A stretch of 64,000 bases of DNA, taken from positions 11,423 to 75,422 of the forward strand of contig CAYOOD010000030.1 in the NCBI GenBank assembly GCA_964405435.1, read 5' to 3'. The notes beneath the pieces are model-generated. The model saw nothing but the letters and a program-made list of their open reading frames with translations, was not told the origin of the DNA and made no database searches. Numbering within the stretch: position 1 is the stretch's first letter; each line of letters starts with the position of its first letter. Below are positions 44,513 through 54,164 of this stretch, one piece after another. Source of the DNA: DVEG01 sp964405435. GTDB lineage: Bacteria > Cyanobacteriota > Cyanobacteriia > Cyanobacteriales > Oscillatoriaceae. A program made the translations under genes and the position numbers.

Positions 44513-45271
44513 TTAGCGACGGCGATAGGGCACCAGCGCTTCGTAGTTGAGGTTCTGAGTCGAAACCCTCGGAGTATTGGTGGGGACAGCCACTTGCCGC
44601 GCCATACCCAGATACAGCGACGGATCGCCAGCTTTTGCCTGCTTTTCTTGGGGGGTAAAGCGGCGCACCTGATTTTGCCAGATGATTTGCGGGAAGCCCA
44701 ACTGAGCGCGGTGGTATGCGCCGTAGCGAGGGGTTTTCAGGTTAAACGGCGTTTCCCCTTTCGCCCGCTGCGGCAAAATCCGCCGCAACTGATACGGCAC
44801 CGTGTTGTCGCCAAAGTTGCTCAGGTACTCTTCGCTGGTAACCAACGCATCGACGAAGCCTTCCAGCCCTTTGGTGGCCAGCACGATCGACCACGCGATT
44901 TTTTCGCGCTCGCTGTAAACGTCGCGCCCCAGGATGCGCTGCACGCACAGCTCGACAAAGCGGTAGTTGCTGTTGGGCTCGTAATTCAACCGCCGGAAAG
45001 CATCAGAGGTAGCCAGCCCGCGAATGAAATCGCGCACGGTGATTTGCCCGTATTTGAGCTGAGATTCCAAGAAGGTTTGGCGGTTGCTCTTGAGAATTTG
45101 GTGCTCGCTGAAAATCTGGCGGTAGGCAGCCCAGATCAACTCGTCTACCTCGGCGGGCGAGAGGACATTTTCGGTGGTGTAAATCCGGGGTTTTTCTTCA
45201 CCCGCTTTCTCATATCCAGCTACGCGCTGGTTTTGGCTCTTTGGAGCGTACTCTAGCAAAGGAATAGCCAC
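44513..45271 (-). CDS. cpcG: Phycobilisome rod-core linker polypeptide CpcG
   Basis: Linker that attaches phycocyanin rods to the allophycocyanin core. A 252-residue protein with the Pfam00427 linker domain at ~10-190 (ENVLSPAEVDELIWAAYRQIFSEHQILKSNRQTFLESQLKYGQITVRDFIRGLATSDAFRR as successive short motifs). The N-terminus MAIPLLEYAPKSQNQRV is the CpcG signature. The C-terminal ~60 residues end in YEALVPYRRR and lack a membrane helix, so it is the conventional CpcG1-like form rather than membrane-bound CpcG2/CpcL. It is the downstream end of a run with cpcS on the same strand. Confidence 0.95.
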   Translation of the reverse strand: MAIPLLEYAPKSQNQRVAGYEKAGEEKPRIYTTENVLSPAEVDELIWAAYRQIFSEHQILKSNRQTFLESQLKYGQITVRDFIRGLATSDAFRRLNYEPNSNYRFVELCVQRILGRDVYSEREKIAWSIVLATKGLEGFVDALVTSEEYLSNFGDNTVPYQLRRILPQRAKGETPFNLKTPRYGAYHRAQLGFPQIIWQNQVRRFTPQEKQAKAGDPSLYLGMARQVAVPTNTPRVSTQNLNYEALVPYRRR

Positions 45272-45542
45272 GTCACAATCTCCGTAATGTGAAATTTTTG
45301 TTTGTCAGTTGTCAGTTGTCCACAGCCCAAAGTCCTTTCCCCAAAGTCGCTTACAGATAACTGGGGACTCGGCAGTCGGAACCAGGGACTGGAGACTGGG
45401 AACTGGGGGCTTTTGACCCCCAACCCGCGACCGCTGACCGCTGACGTTAAACCAGCCAACACTCAGGGTAGGGGATTGCGGCGCTGCAAATCTCATTTTT
45501 GTAAAGAAATGCAACAATCTGTAACATTTTTTGACATAAGGG

Positions 45543-46217
45543 TCACGCTTGGCCGCGCCAAAAGGCCAAGGGATCGGGTCTGGCGGTGCAGTGGGGCCAG
45601 TTGCGCAGCCAGGTTTCGCGATCGCCTTCGCTGAATTCGTCCACCTGCGGGGGTTCGAGTCCCAAGCCCAAACACAGGTGAACCAGCACGGCGAAAAAGC
45701 GGCGATCGTGTCCCGGAAAGCCCAAATGGGCGTGGGCGTATTCGTGGGCAACAATGCTCAGCCAATCCTGCGGGTAGATGCGTCCCACGTCGATGACGAT
45801 CGCGCGAGGCTCGGTCAAAATATTGCAGAAACCGTCTACCCCCAGCCCCTCAGCCAGCGGCGCTGCCAGAATTTGCATTTCTCGGCGCTCTTGGGGATGA
45901 AAGCAACTGTGGCAGGCTTCCAGACAGGTTCGCAGTTCCGCATTGATGGCGTCGATGTTGCTGCCAATCCAGGTACAAATGCGAATGCGCGAGCCGATAT
46001 CCTCCGCCACGTCGATCGTTCCCGGCTGTAAAGCCAACTGGCGCGCGGCTCTGAGGTAGTCCGAGCCGCGAATAAAGGGATCGGTAGAAGCAGGCGAGGG
46101 GGCGATGGGGGGAAACGAGGAAGTTTTTCTTTTCTCCCACTCTGCTACTCTCCAGCTCTCCCACTCTCCCACTCCCCCACTCCCCCCCTCTCCAGAGCAG
46201 CGAGTCTCTCTTACCAT
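45543..46217 (-). CDS. Putative zinc metalloprotease-like protein (HExxH) coupled to cpcS
   Basis: A 224-residue protein with the metzincin-like motif VAHEYAHAHLGFPGHDRRF (HEYAH at ~158-162), the pattern of a zinc-dependent peptidase. Other features: a cysteine pair region (LRTCLEACHSCFHPQERRE) and IVIDVGRIYPQDWLSIVAHE. The ATG at 46217 overlaps the cpcS stop (ATGGTAA), implying translational coupling. Residues ~8-30 are encoded by a G-rich tandem repeat, so the real start may be uncertain; there is no other good start codon before the conserved part. Substrate unknown. Its place between a bilin lyase and a linker gene suggests a phycobilisome role, by context only. Confidence 0.7.
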   Translation of the reverse strand: MVRETRCSGEGGSGGVGEWESWRVAEWEKRKTSSFPPIAPSPASTDPFIRGSDYLRAARQLALQPGTIDVAEDIGSRIRICTWIGSNIDAINAELRTCLEACHSCFHPQERREMQILAAPLAEGLGVDGFCNILTEPRAIVIDVGRIYPQDWLSIVAHEYAHAHLGFPGHDRRFFAVLVHLCLGLGLEPPQVDEFSEGDRETWLRNWPHCTARPDPLAFWRGQA

Positions 46218-46819
46218 CCCAAAACGGAGTAAAACGGTTTGGTATCGGCTTTGTTTTGATTGGAGGGCGAATCTCCAGCGCTGGCAGATTCTAGCTCCGA
46301 CTCAATGCGGCTCTCGGTACAGAATGAGGCGGTGCTGAACCCGCCAAACCGCTTCACCGTGCTGGTTCTCATCCGCAGGTTGGGGTTGGCAAACCAGAAG
46401 CGCTCCACGGAACTCATCGTTTCATATTCCGTAATCAAAACCAGTCCGCCTTCTTCGTCGATCAGATAGCGACCGGCGACGGGCACGATTTCCGCATAGC
46501 CCCGCTCTCTGAGCATCTGCCCCTGTTTGGGATTGTCGGGATCGGGCACGATCGCGAAGACGGTGGAGCCGGAGTGATTCTCGTCTTCCTTATCCCACGC
46601 CATCGAGCCCTGCCACTGCACGAAGGCTCCCCCAGCGGCTTTGCTGGGCTCTACCTGATGCAGATCGCAGATTTCCGCCACTTTCGGATCGTCTGCCCCC
46701 AGGGTTTGCACCGTAATTTCCGAATCGCCTACCTCGGCTCTCCTGAAGGCTAGGTGGTGCGTGGCTCGCTGCGATCGCCACCGCCCCGCACTCCTTTGAA
46801 AAAATTCCATTGCGTCCAT
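46211..46819 (-). CDS. cpcS: Phycobiliprotein bilin lyase, CpcS/CpeS family
   Basis: Attaches phycocyanobilin to Cys-84-type sites of phycobiliproteins. A 202-residue lipocalin-like beta-barrel: MDAMEFFQRSAGRWRSQRATHHLAFRRAE is the family N-terminus, followed by FVQWQGSMAWDKEDENHSGSTVFAIVPD and GLVLITEYETMSSVERFWFANPNLRMR. An in-frame ATG at residue 4 (46810) is an alternative start. The C-terminal ~25 residues are a low-complexity extension. It overlaps the HExxH gene and lies close to cpcG and nblA. Confidence 0.88.
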   Translation of the reverse strand: MDAMEFFQRSAGRWRSQRATHHLAFRRAEVGDSEITVQTLGADDPKVAEICDLHQVEPSKAAGGAFVQWQGSMAWDKEDENHSGSTVFAIVPDPDNPKQGQMLRERGYAEIVPVAGRYLIDEEGGLVLITEYETMSSVERFWFANPNLRMRTSTVKRFGGFSTASFCTESRIESELESASAGDSPSNQNKADTKPFYSVLGW

Positions 46820-47042
46820 CTAACTGGCCTTTCCCCTCTCAAACAACGGTTTTTCGCGGTTTCCACCTTTTTATGATAAGGCTTCCAGGCTTTATTAAAG
46901 TTTTGTGGCCAAAATTAATCTCAAAATGTACATTTTTAACAGACTGTCAAGCGAACGTTACGATAATTTACAAATAGGAGACGAACACAGCCTTTAAGCG
47001 TCCCTGCTGTTGGCCCACCCTATTTGAGCAGAGGAGTACACT

Positions 47043-47213
47043 ATGGACATCCCTACCCAACTCACTTTAGAGCAACAATTTAAGTTGCAAATTTTGCGCG
47101 ATCAAGTCAAAACTTTGAGCCGAGAACAAGCTCAGGAGTACCTCTTAGAAGTGCTGCGGCAAAATATGGTCAAAGACAACCTGTACAAGCACCTGCTCAA
47201 AAAAGCCGCCTAA
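47043..47213 (+). CDS. nblA: NblA phycobilisome degradation protein
   Basis: A 56-residue adaptor that binds phycobiliproteins and recruits the Clp protease for phycobilisome breakdown during nitrogen or sulphur starvation. Sequence features: LTLEQQFKLQILRDQVKTLS, REQAQEYLLEVLRQNMVKDN and the basic C-terminus YKHLLKKAA, all typical of NblA helices. AGAGGAGTACACT precedes the ATG at 47043. It is divergent from cpcS (224 bp apart) and ends at a strong terminator. No perfect NtcA site (GTA-N8-TAC) is seen upstream. Confidence 0.95.
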   Translation: MDIPTQLTLEQQFKLQILRDQVKTLSREQAQEYLLEVLRQNMVKDNLYKHLLKKAA

Positions 47214-47250
47214 CAGTCCCTCACTTAAGCTCTCATAAAAAATATAAACC

Positions 47251-47297
47251 GACGTGCGGCATCCCGACTCATTTCATTACTCGGGGTGCCGCACGTC
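47251..47297 (+). terminator. nblA terminator
   Basis: A 17-base arm (GACGTGCGGCATCCCGA, 47251-47267) with its near-perfect complement (47281-47297; one G-U pair) encloses a 13-nt loop; AGTTTTC follows. It begins 37 bp after the nblA stop. Confidence 0.85.
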
Positions 47298-47383
47298 AGT
47301 TTTCAAGGGAGCGCTGGAGTGCGATCGCGACACGGATTCAAGCACGGATAAGAAACGGATATTTAACGCGATTTGCTACTCAA

Positions 47384-48240
<857 letters not shown>

Positions 48241-48850
48241 AAAAGATTTGTTAATTGCCTTTCAGTTGACCTTCCCATCTACCCGCTCGCCGTTGAGAGC
48301 GGGGAGTCAAGATCGCGGGGAAGATTCCAGCGTCGCTTACAACCTGCTGGAACTGCTAGCAGTTGCCACCTACCTGCAGTCCTGCTTTATCAAGTGGACC
48401 TGTAAAGCCGATCGCATTCGCGCTTTTTGACAACTGACGTTTTTTGTGCGTTCGACTTAGCTAAGTTCTGCCGGACAAGGGTTTTGTTACCTGTCTGCAA
48501 GCACTAGCTAAACATTATTGTATCATACTTTGCATTTTTCGATCGCTTTGATGTGTTACGCGCAACCCCCTTGTTCCTTCTCCCCGCGCCCGCCGTCTTT
48601 TGGCCATCCAGGCCAGGGCTGGCCAGCGGGTAAAATTACTGCCTTCTCGCCAGCTCCAACGATTGCCTGAAATAGGGAATTCTCGATCGCGTGCGGCGTG
48701 CTAGGCAGGATGAAGTAGTATAAAGAAAATAAAAACTTCATAGAGGTCGTCAGACCGACTCCCACCTCTGGGCAGTCAAAACTTCCACTGCTTGCCTGAT
48801 ATTGCCTGCTAGTGGAACTGATTTCTATTGGAACATTGAGATACATCCCA
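48241..48850 (-). other. 0.6-kb stretch between the Pho box and pstB, no recognisable gene
   Basis: Any transcript from the Pho-box promoter would cross this region before pstB. One 99-residue frame (48556-48855) exists but shows no protein-like composition or family match. The region may be an unusually long leader or the remains of a lost pst gene. Confidence 0.45.
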
Positions 48851-48895
48851 ATCATACCGAGTAAAAAGTTAAGCAGTCGTTAAGGGCTGATTAAG
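48851..48895 (-). promoter_or_regulatory. Pho box (three 11-bp-spaced repeats) with -10 element
   Basis: On the minus strand CTTAATCA, CTTAACGA and CTTAACTT occur at exactly 11-bp spacing (48895 to 48866), matching the cyanobacterial Pho-box pattern (PyTTAAPyPy-type octamers separated by 3 bp) bound by SphR/PhoB. TATGAT (48851-48856) lies 9 bp beyond as a -10. It points toward pstB. Confidence 0.7.
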
Positions 48896-48980
48896 AGTCC
48901 TTCAAGCGCGATCGCCCTTTTGGCGGCCCGAACCTAAGAAAATCAAGGGCTGCAGGACGGGGAACCCGCGATCGAGCCAA

Positions 48981-50141
48981 ATGATAAAATTCTTACAATT
49001 CAATCACGCAAACAAAAGGCCGAAAGTGGTTCAAGCACCGATATCAACTTCCCCCAATCCGTCGCAAGACGATTTCTCAGGGCGCGGGGCTCCGCCAGTT
49101 GACGGGACAGGAGAGCAACTGCGAGCGTGGCTCGACCAGTTAGCAGCGGCAATTATTGCAGGCGATCGCCTCAGTCGAGAAGAAGCGATCGCCCTCACCC
49201 GTATCGAAGGCGAGGAAAATATCTTGCTGCTGTGCGAAGCGGCGGACCGAGTGCGCGCCGCTTGCTGCGGCAACACGGTGGATTTGTGCAGCATCATCAA
49301 CGTCAAATCTGGCAATTGCTCGGAAAATTGCAGCTTCTGCTCTCAATCCTCTCACCATCCCGGCAAAGATTCCCCCGTATACGGCCTGAAATCCTCCGAA
49401 GAGATTCTAGCGCAAGCCAAAGCAGCCGAAGCAGCCGGAGCGCGGCGGTTTTGCTTGGTGTCTCAAGGCAGGGGGCCGAAATATAACAGTCCCAAATCGG
49501 GAGAGTTTGAACGCATTCTCGAAACCGTGCGGCAAATTGTCGCCGAAACCAACATCAAACCCTGCTGCGCCCTCGGCGAGGTGACAGCGGAACAAGCGCA
49601 AGCCCTTCGAGAAGCCGGGGTGACGCGCTACAACCACAATCTCGAAGCCTCGGAGAACTTTTTCCCGAATGTGGCGACGACTCACAGCTTCGGCGATCGC
49701 GTCGCGACGATTAAAAACCTCAAAGCCGCCGGGATTCAAGCCTGTACCGGCGGGATTGTCGGGCTGGGCGAAACCTGGGAAGACCGGGTAGATTTGGCCC
49801 TGGCCCTGCGGGAGCTGGAAGTCGAATCCGTGCCGCTCAACCTGCTCAACCCCCGCCCCGATACGCCCCTAGGCGATCGCCCCAAACTCGACCCCTACGA
49901 AGCCCTCAAGGCGATCGCCATCTTCCGACTGCTCCTGCCCGAACAGATCATCCGCTACGCGGGCGGGCGCGAAGCCGTCATGGGCGACTTGCAAGCGATG
50001 GGGCTGAAAGCCGGGATTAACGCCATGCTCGTCGGCCACTACCTGACGACTCTGGGCCAACCCCCAGAAAAAGACCGCGCCATGCTCGCAGCCCTCGGAC
50101 TCGAAGGTGGAGAAGCGCCGATTCCGGGAATGAATCGGTAA
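48981..50141 (+). CDS. bioB: Biotin synthase
   Basis: Radical-SAM enzyme converting dethiobiotin to biotin. A 386-residue protein with the [4Fe-4S]/SAM motif C-x3-C-x2-C in SGNCSENCSFCSQSSHH. The [2Fe-2S]-site and family motifs follow: ARRFCLVSQGRGPK, VTRYNHNLEASENFFPNVATTHSF, ACTGGIVGLGETWEDRVDLA, and IRYAGGREAVMGDLQAMGLKAGINAMLVGHYLTT with the conserved Arg. The N-terminal ~45 residues are an extension not essential to the fold. bioY follows after 60 bp, so the two form a biotin supply unit. Confidence 0.95.
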   Translation: MIKFLQFNHANKRPKVVQAPISTSPNPSQDDFSGRGAPPVDGTGEQLRAWLDQLAAAIIAGDRLSREEAIALTRIEGEENILLLCEAADRVRAACCGNTVDLCSIINVKSGNCSENCSFCSQSSHHPGKDSPVYGLKSSEEILAQAKAAEAAGARRFCLVSQGRGPKYNSPKSGEFERILETVRQIVAETNIKPCCALGEVTAEQAQALREAGVTRYNHNLEASENFFPNVATTHSFGDRVATIKNLKAAGIQACTGGIVGLGETWEDRVDLALALRELEVESVPLNLLNPRPDTPLGDRPKLDPYEALKAIAIFRLLLPEQIIRYAGGREAVMGDLQAMGLKAGINAMLVGHYLTTLGQPPEKDRAMLAALGLEGGEAPIPGMNR

Positions 50142-50201
50142 AAATGAAGACAGTAAAGATTTTTCTTTCTCCTGCATCTAAAATTCTTTATCCTTCATCT
50201 A

Positions 50202-50771
50202 GTGGCCACTCCCCTTGAATTACTCTGGGCTCTGATTGGCTTGCTGCTCACCATTGGCGGCACTTTTGTAGAAGCTTCTATTGCCAGCCCTTCTTGGAAT
50301 TTTGGGCCTGACGCGCTTCAGGCCCAATCTTTGGGCGTCAGCTATCAAATCGGAGCTGTCCTCTTGGTGGGCTGTCTCGGCGGTAAAAAAGCCGGTGCCC
50401 TTTCCCAAATTGCCTACCTCGCCTTGGGCTTGGCGTGGCTGCCGGTCTTTACCAAGGGCGGCGGCTTGCACTATCTCCGGGAGCCCACTTTCGGTTATTT
50501 GCTCGGCTTCGTGCCGGGAGCCTGGGTGTGCGGCTGGCTGGCGTTTAAAGTCGCTCCGCGCTTGGAGTTTCTCGCGGCAAGCTGTCTGGCGGGGTTGTTG
50601 AGCGTCCACGCGATCGGCTTGATTTATTTGGCCCTGACCCACTCTTTCCATCAAGACCAAGTGATGGCAGCGGCTGCGCAATATTCCCTCTCTCCCCTGC
50701 CCGGACAGTTGGCGATCGCCTGTGCCGTCTCCGTTCTCGCTTTTATCCTGCGGCAGGTTATGTTTTATTAG
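50202..50771 (+). CDS. bioY: Biotin transporter BioY
   Basis: Membrane substrate-binding (S) component for biotin uptake, either alone or with ECF ATPases. A 189-residue protein with ~6 helices; the signature region is GGLHYLREPTFGYLLGFVPGAWVCGWLAF. The start is GTG at 50202, the only start codon just before the first helix. The short distance to bioB supports joint regulation of biotin synthesis and uptake. No BirA operator is recognised. Confidence 0.9.
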   Translation: MATPLELLWALIGLLLTIGGTFVEASIASPSWNFGPDALQAQSLGVSYQIGAVLLVGCLGGKKAGALSQIAYLALGLAWLPVFTKGGGLHYLREPTFGYLLGFVPGAWVCGWLAFKVAPRLEFLAASCLAGLLSVHAIGLIYLALTHSFHQDQVMAAAAQYSLSPLPGQLAIACAVSVLAFILRQVMFY

Positions 50772-50798
50772 GCATGCTCGGGGCATGGGGCATTAGGA

Positions 50799-50945
50799 GA
50801 GTGCTGAGTAATGAGTGCTGAGTAATGAGTGCTGAGTGCTGAGTCTCTCCGAACGCCCTTCCCCATTCAGCCGAGACATCAAACGCTTTTAACGTTCCGA
50901 ATCCGCAGTCCATTCCCTCCGGGGCACTCAGCACTCAGCACTTTT
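50799..50945. repeat. Heptamer repeat inverted pair between bioY and lspA
   Basis: AGTGCTGAGTAATGAGTGCTG units (50800-50842) face CACTCAGCACTCAGCAC (50926-50943). Confidence 0.8.
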
Positions 50946-50967
50946 AACTCCTCTCATTCCCCCTTCC

Positions 50968-51447
50968 ATGTTCAAAAATCGCCTCTTCTGGTCAGCCGCT
51001 CTCATCAGTTTAGTTCTCGATCGCCTGACTAAACTTTGGGTGGTGCAGGCGTTTGCCCTCACCAATCCCCCGCAAACTTGGCCGCTGTTGCCGGGGGTGT
51101 TTCACTTCACTTATGTTACGAATACGGGGGCGGCGTTCAGCCTGTTTGCGAATGGGAGCGGCTGGTTGCGCTGGCTGTCTTTGGCGGTGAGTGCGGGTTT
51201 GATGGCGATGGCTTGGTTTGGCCCTAAAATGAATCGCTGGGAGCAGGCTGGATTTGGCTTTATTTTGGGGGGAGCGCTGGGCAACGGCATCGATCGATTT
51301 GTCAGCGGTGAAGTGGTGGATTTTCTGGATTTTCGCTTGATTAATTTTCCGGTGTTCAATCTCGCGGATGTATTTATCAATGTCGGCATTGTCTGCCTGC
51401 TGATTGTTGCCTTCAAAACCGCGCCGGCACGGAAAGAGCGATCGTAA
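50968..51447 (+). CDS. lspA: Lipoprotein signal peptidase (signal peptidase II)
   Basis: Aspartic protease in the inner membrane that cleaves prolipoprotein signal peptides before the lipidated Cys. A 159-residue protein with four helices; catalytic Asp residues lie in GNGIDRFVSGEVVDFLD and FNLADVFINVG, both complete, and VTNTGAAFSLF is the conserved NxGAAF box. It is a likely processing enzyme for the window's lipoprotein carboxypeptidase. Confidence 0.95.
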   Translation: MFKNRLFWSAALISLVLDRLTKLWVVQAFALTNPPQTWPLLPGVFHFTYVTNTGAAFSLFANGSGWLRWLSLAVSAGLMAMAWFGPKMNRWEQAGFGFILGGALGNGIDRFVSGEVVDFLDFRLINFPVFNLADVFINVGIVCLLIVAFKTAPARKERS

Positions 51448-51753
51448 GGGAGATGGGGGGAGTGGGAGAGGGGGAGAGGGGGAGACTTTTCTATCCTCTT
51501 CTCCCTCTGTACCTACCTAGCTGACAGGGTGCGGATTAAATGCCGTTTAGCTTATCTTAAGAAATGTTGTGAAGTATTGCGATCGCATCGGGAACAGATC
51601 GAGTAGCTATTGTAGCTTTTCTCACCTTGCCCTCAACTGTAGCGAGTTTTAATTTTAAATTTTCAATCTCAGCTCGCACCTACCGAACTGTCAATTCCCC
51701 GCGCCCAATGCCCCATGCCCCATTTTTGCAATGCAAGTTCATAACAAAAAAGT

Positions 51754-54018
51754 ATGAATGCACCGCAGCCCCCGCAACCGCCCAACCAGCAACCGCCGAA
51801 AACAATTCTCAATGTCTTGACGCAGGCGGTACAGACGATCGCCAATGTCAATTTTTCTCAGATAGCTCTCAAACCCAATGCCAGAGTCGCGGAACTCTGG
51901 GTGCAGGATGCCGGTTCGCCCCAAGGGCAAATGTATCCGCTGCTGGGCGATTTCTACCAGATCGGGCGCAGTTCCAAATCTTGCGATATCGTCATCCGCA
52001 ATCCCGTCGTCAGTCAGGTGCACTTCTCCCTCTCTCGTGACAGCAGCAAGTCAAACGCCCCTTTCATTCTCAAAGATGAAAACTCTACCAACGGCATCTA
52101 CCAGGGCGATCGCCGCATTTCTGAAATCGCCCTGCGCCACGGCGACACCTTCACCCTAGGGCCGCCAGAATTGGCCAATGCCGTCCAGATTCGCTTCGTC
52201 GATCCGCCGCCGTGGTACGTCCATGCGTTTCGCTATACCCTGTACGGCGCGGGCGGCATCACGGCACTGGTGGCGCTGTTTATTGCCATAGAATGGCAAA
52301 AATTCAACGTCCGCCCCTTGCCAGTTTCCACGCAGGGGCCGGTCGTCGTCTACTCCCGCGACGGCGAAACGCCCCTGCGCCCTCCCTACAACAGCGCTCA
52401 CCGGGAACTGCGGCAGCTCTCGGACTTTTCCCCCTACTTGCCAAAAGCCATCATTGCCTCGGAAGACAGCCGCTATTACTGGCACTTGGGCGTCGATCCG
52501 ATTGGCACGCTCAGGGCTTTGGTGGTGAATATTCAGGGCGGCAGCCTCCAGGGGGGCAGCACCATCACCCAGCAGCTCGCGCGCAGCCTGTTTCGCGATT
52601 ATGTCGGCACTGAGGATTCTGGCGGGCGCAAGCTGCGGGAAGCGGTGGTAGCGCTGAAGCTCGAGACGTTCTACAGCAAAGACGATCTGTTGCTGTTTTA
52701 CATGAACCGCGTGTTTCTCAGTCTCAACCTGTCTGGGTTTGAGGATGCGGCGCAGTTTTACTTCGACAAGTCGGCCAAAGATTTAACGCTGTCGGAGGCG
52801 GCAACGTTAGTGGGAATTTTGCCCGCGCCGAATGCCTTCAATCCGGTTCAGAATTACGAGCGGGCAGTCAGGCAGCGCGACGGCGTGCTCTATCGGATGC
52901 GGGCGCTGGGCACGATTACTCAGGAAGAGGCGGATCGGGCGCGGCGCTCCGTGATTCAAGTCAGCCCCAGAGCCCGGGAAATCCTCAGCAACACGATCGC
53001 TCCCTATTTTTACAGTTACGTCTTCGACGAATTGGAGCAACTCTTGGGGGAGGATTTGGCGAGAGAGGGCAATTTTATCGTCGAAACGGGTTTAGATCCG
53101 AGGGTGCAACGGGCGGCTGAGACTTCGCTGCGGAATTCGGTGAATACTTCCGGTGCGGCGATCGGATTTTCTCAGGGGGCGATGGTGACGCTCGATCCCA
53201 GCACCGGGGAAATCTTGGCGATGGTGGGCGGGGTTGACTACAAGGAAAGTCAGTTCAATCGGGCAACGCAGGCGCAGCGACAACCGGGCTCGACTTTCAA
53301 GATATTTGCTTATACGGCGGCGATCGAGCAGGGGATTTCGCCGTCAACGGCTTATTCTTGTGCCGATTTGGATTGGGGCGGGCAAGTCTTTCAAGGGTGC
53401 GGCGGCGGCAGTTTGGATATGTACTCCGGGCTTGCCGCTTCTCAAAATGTCATCGCCCTGCGGGTGGGGCGGGATGCGGGTTTGGATAGGGTGGTAGATG
53501 TGGCTCGGCGCATGGGCGTCAAGTCGCGGCTCGAACAGGTGCCGGCGCTGATACTGGGGCAGAGCGAAACGAACGTGCTGGAAATGACGGGCGCATTTGG
53601 GGTGCTGGCGAATCGCGGGGCGCGCAATCGTCCCCACGCGATTAAGCGGATTTTGGATAGCAGCGACTGCACCGAGCCGGAGAATCCGCAATCGTGTCGG
53701 GTGATTTACGATTACGCGCGAGATGCCGCTGCCAACCAGCAGGTGATTTCGCCAGACGTGGCGGATACGATGACGGTTTTGCTCCAGGGCGTCACGCGAT
53801 CGGGTACTGGGCGGAATGCTTATTTGGGTTACGGGGAAGCTGGCAAAACCGGCACGACTAATGACGGGGTGGATTTGTGGTTTATTGGCTACCTTCCCAA
53901 CCAGCAATTAGTGACGGGGATTTGGTTGGGCAATGACGACAATACGCCGACAAATGGCGGTTACGGCGCGATCGCCGCGCAACTTTGGGGGGATTACATG
54001 CGGCAGGTGGTGCCGTGA
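51754..54018 (+). CDS. Class A penicillin-binding protein with N-terminal FHA domain
   Basis: A 754-residue peptidoglycan synthase. A cytoplasmic FHA phosphothreonine-binding domain (~62-145: FYQIGRSSKSCDIVIRNPVVSQVHFSLSRD, DENSTNGIYQGDRRI) precedes one transmembrane helix (~165-187). Then come the GT51 domain with catalytic Glu in ASEDSRYYWHLG and GGSTITQQLARSL, and a transpeptidase domain with Ser-x-x-Lys in RQPGSTFKIFAYTA (Ser ~513), SQN in LAASQNVIAL and KTGT (~696). The FHA fusion implies control by Ser/Thr kinases, several of which cyanobacteria encode (one at 36194 here). It lies downstream of lspA on the same strand, ~300 bp apart. Confidence 0.93.
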   Translation: MNAPQPPQPPNQQPPKTILNVLTQAVQTIANVNFSQIALKPNARVAELWVQDAGSPQGQMYPLLGDFYQIGRSSKSCDIVIRNPVVSQVHFSLSRDSSKSNAPFILKDENSTNGIYQGDRRISEIALRHGDTFTLGPPELANAVQIRFVDPPPWYVHAFRYTLYGAGGITALVALFIAIEWQKFNVRPLPVSTQGPVVVYSRDGETPLRPPYNSAHRELRQLSDFSPYLPKAIIASEDSRYYWHLGVDPIGTLRALVVNIQGGSLQGGSTITQQLARSLFRDYVGTEDSGGRKLREAVVALKLETFYSKDDLLLFYMNRVFLSLNLSGFEDAAQFYFDKSAKDLTLSEAATLVGILPAPNAFNPVQNYERAVRQRDGVLYRMRALGTITQEEADRARRSVIQVSPRAREILSNTIAPYFYSYVFDELEQLLGEDLAREGNFIVETGLDPRVQRAAETSLRNSVNTSGAAIGFSQGAMVTLDPSTGEILAMVGGVDYKESQFNRATQAQRQPGSTFKIFAYTAAIEQGISPSTAYSCADLDWGGQVFQGCGGGSLDMYSGLAASQNVIALRVGRDAGLDRVVDVARRMGVKSRLEQVPALILGQSETNVLEMTGAFGVLANRGARNRPHAIKRILDSSDCTEPENPQSCRVIYDYARDAAANQQVISPDVADTMTVLLQGVTRSGTGRNAYLGYGEAGKTGTTNDGVDLWFIGYLPNQQLVTGIWLGNDDNTPTNGGYGAIAAQLWGDYMRQVVP

Positions 54019-54029
54019 GGAAGTGAAGA

Positions 54030-54148
54030 GTTAACAGTGCTGAGTGCTGAATGCTGAGCGGGAAGTGGAGTTTTGAAGAATGAGTTTTGAGTGTTGAATT
54101 ACAAGAATTGTCCTCCTCAGCACTCAGCACTCATTACTCAGCACTCTC
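54030..54148. repeat. Heptamer repeat inverted pair after the FHA-PBP gene
   Basis: AGTGCTGAGTGCTGAATGCTG units (54037-54057) face CAGCACTCAGCACTC and CTCAGCACTC units (54117-54146). Confidence 0.8.
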
Positions 54149-54164
54149 CCAAGTCCCGATCGTT

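Noticed and set aside
45640..45680. GGTTCGAGTCC-like T-loop suggesting a tRNA
   Set aside because: It lies inside the HExxH coding sequence, and no acceptor stem or anticodon arm can be formed around it.
46860..47042. NtcA box upstream of nblA
   Set aside because: The best candidates near 46925 and 46958 do not satisfy GTA-N8-TAC.
48556..48855. 99-residue minus-strand frame just after the Pho box
   Set aside because: No family resemblance, a Gly/Pro-rich C-terminus and start codon at the -10 element; more likely non-coding leader.
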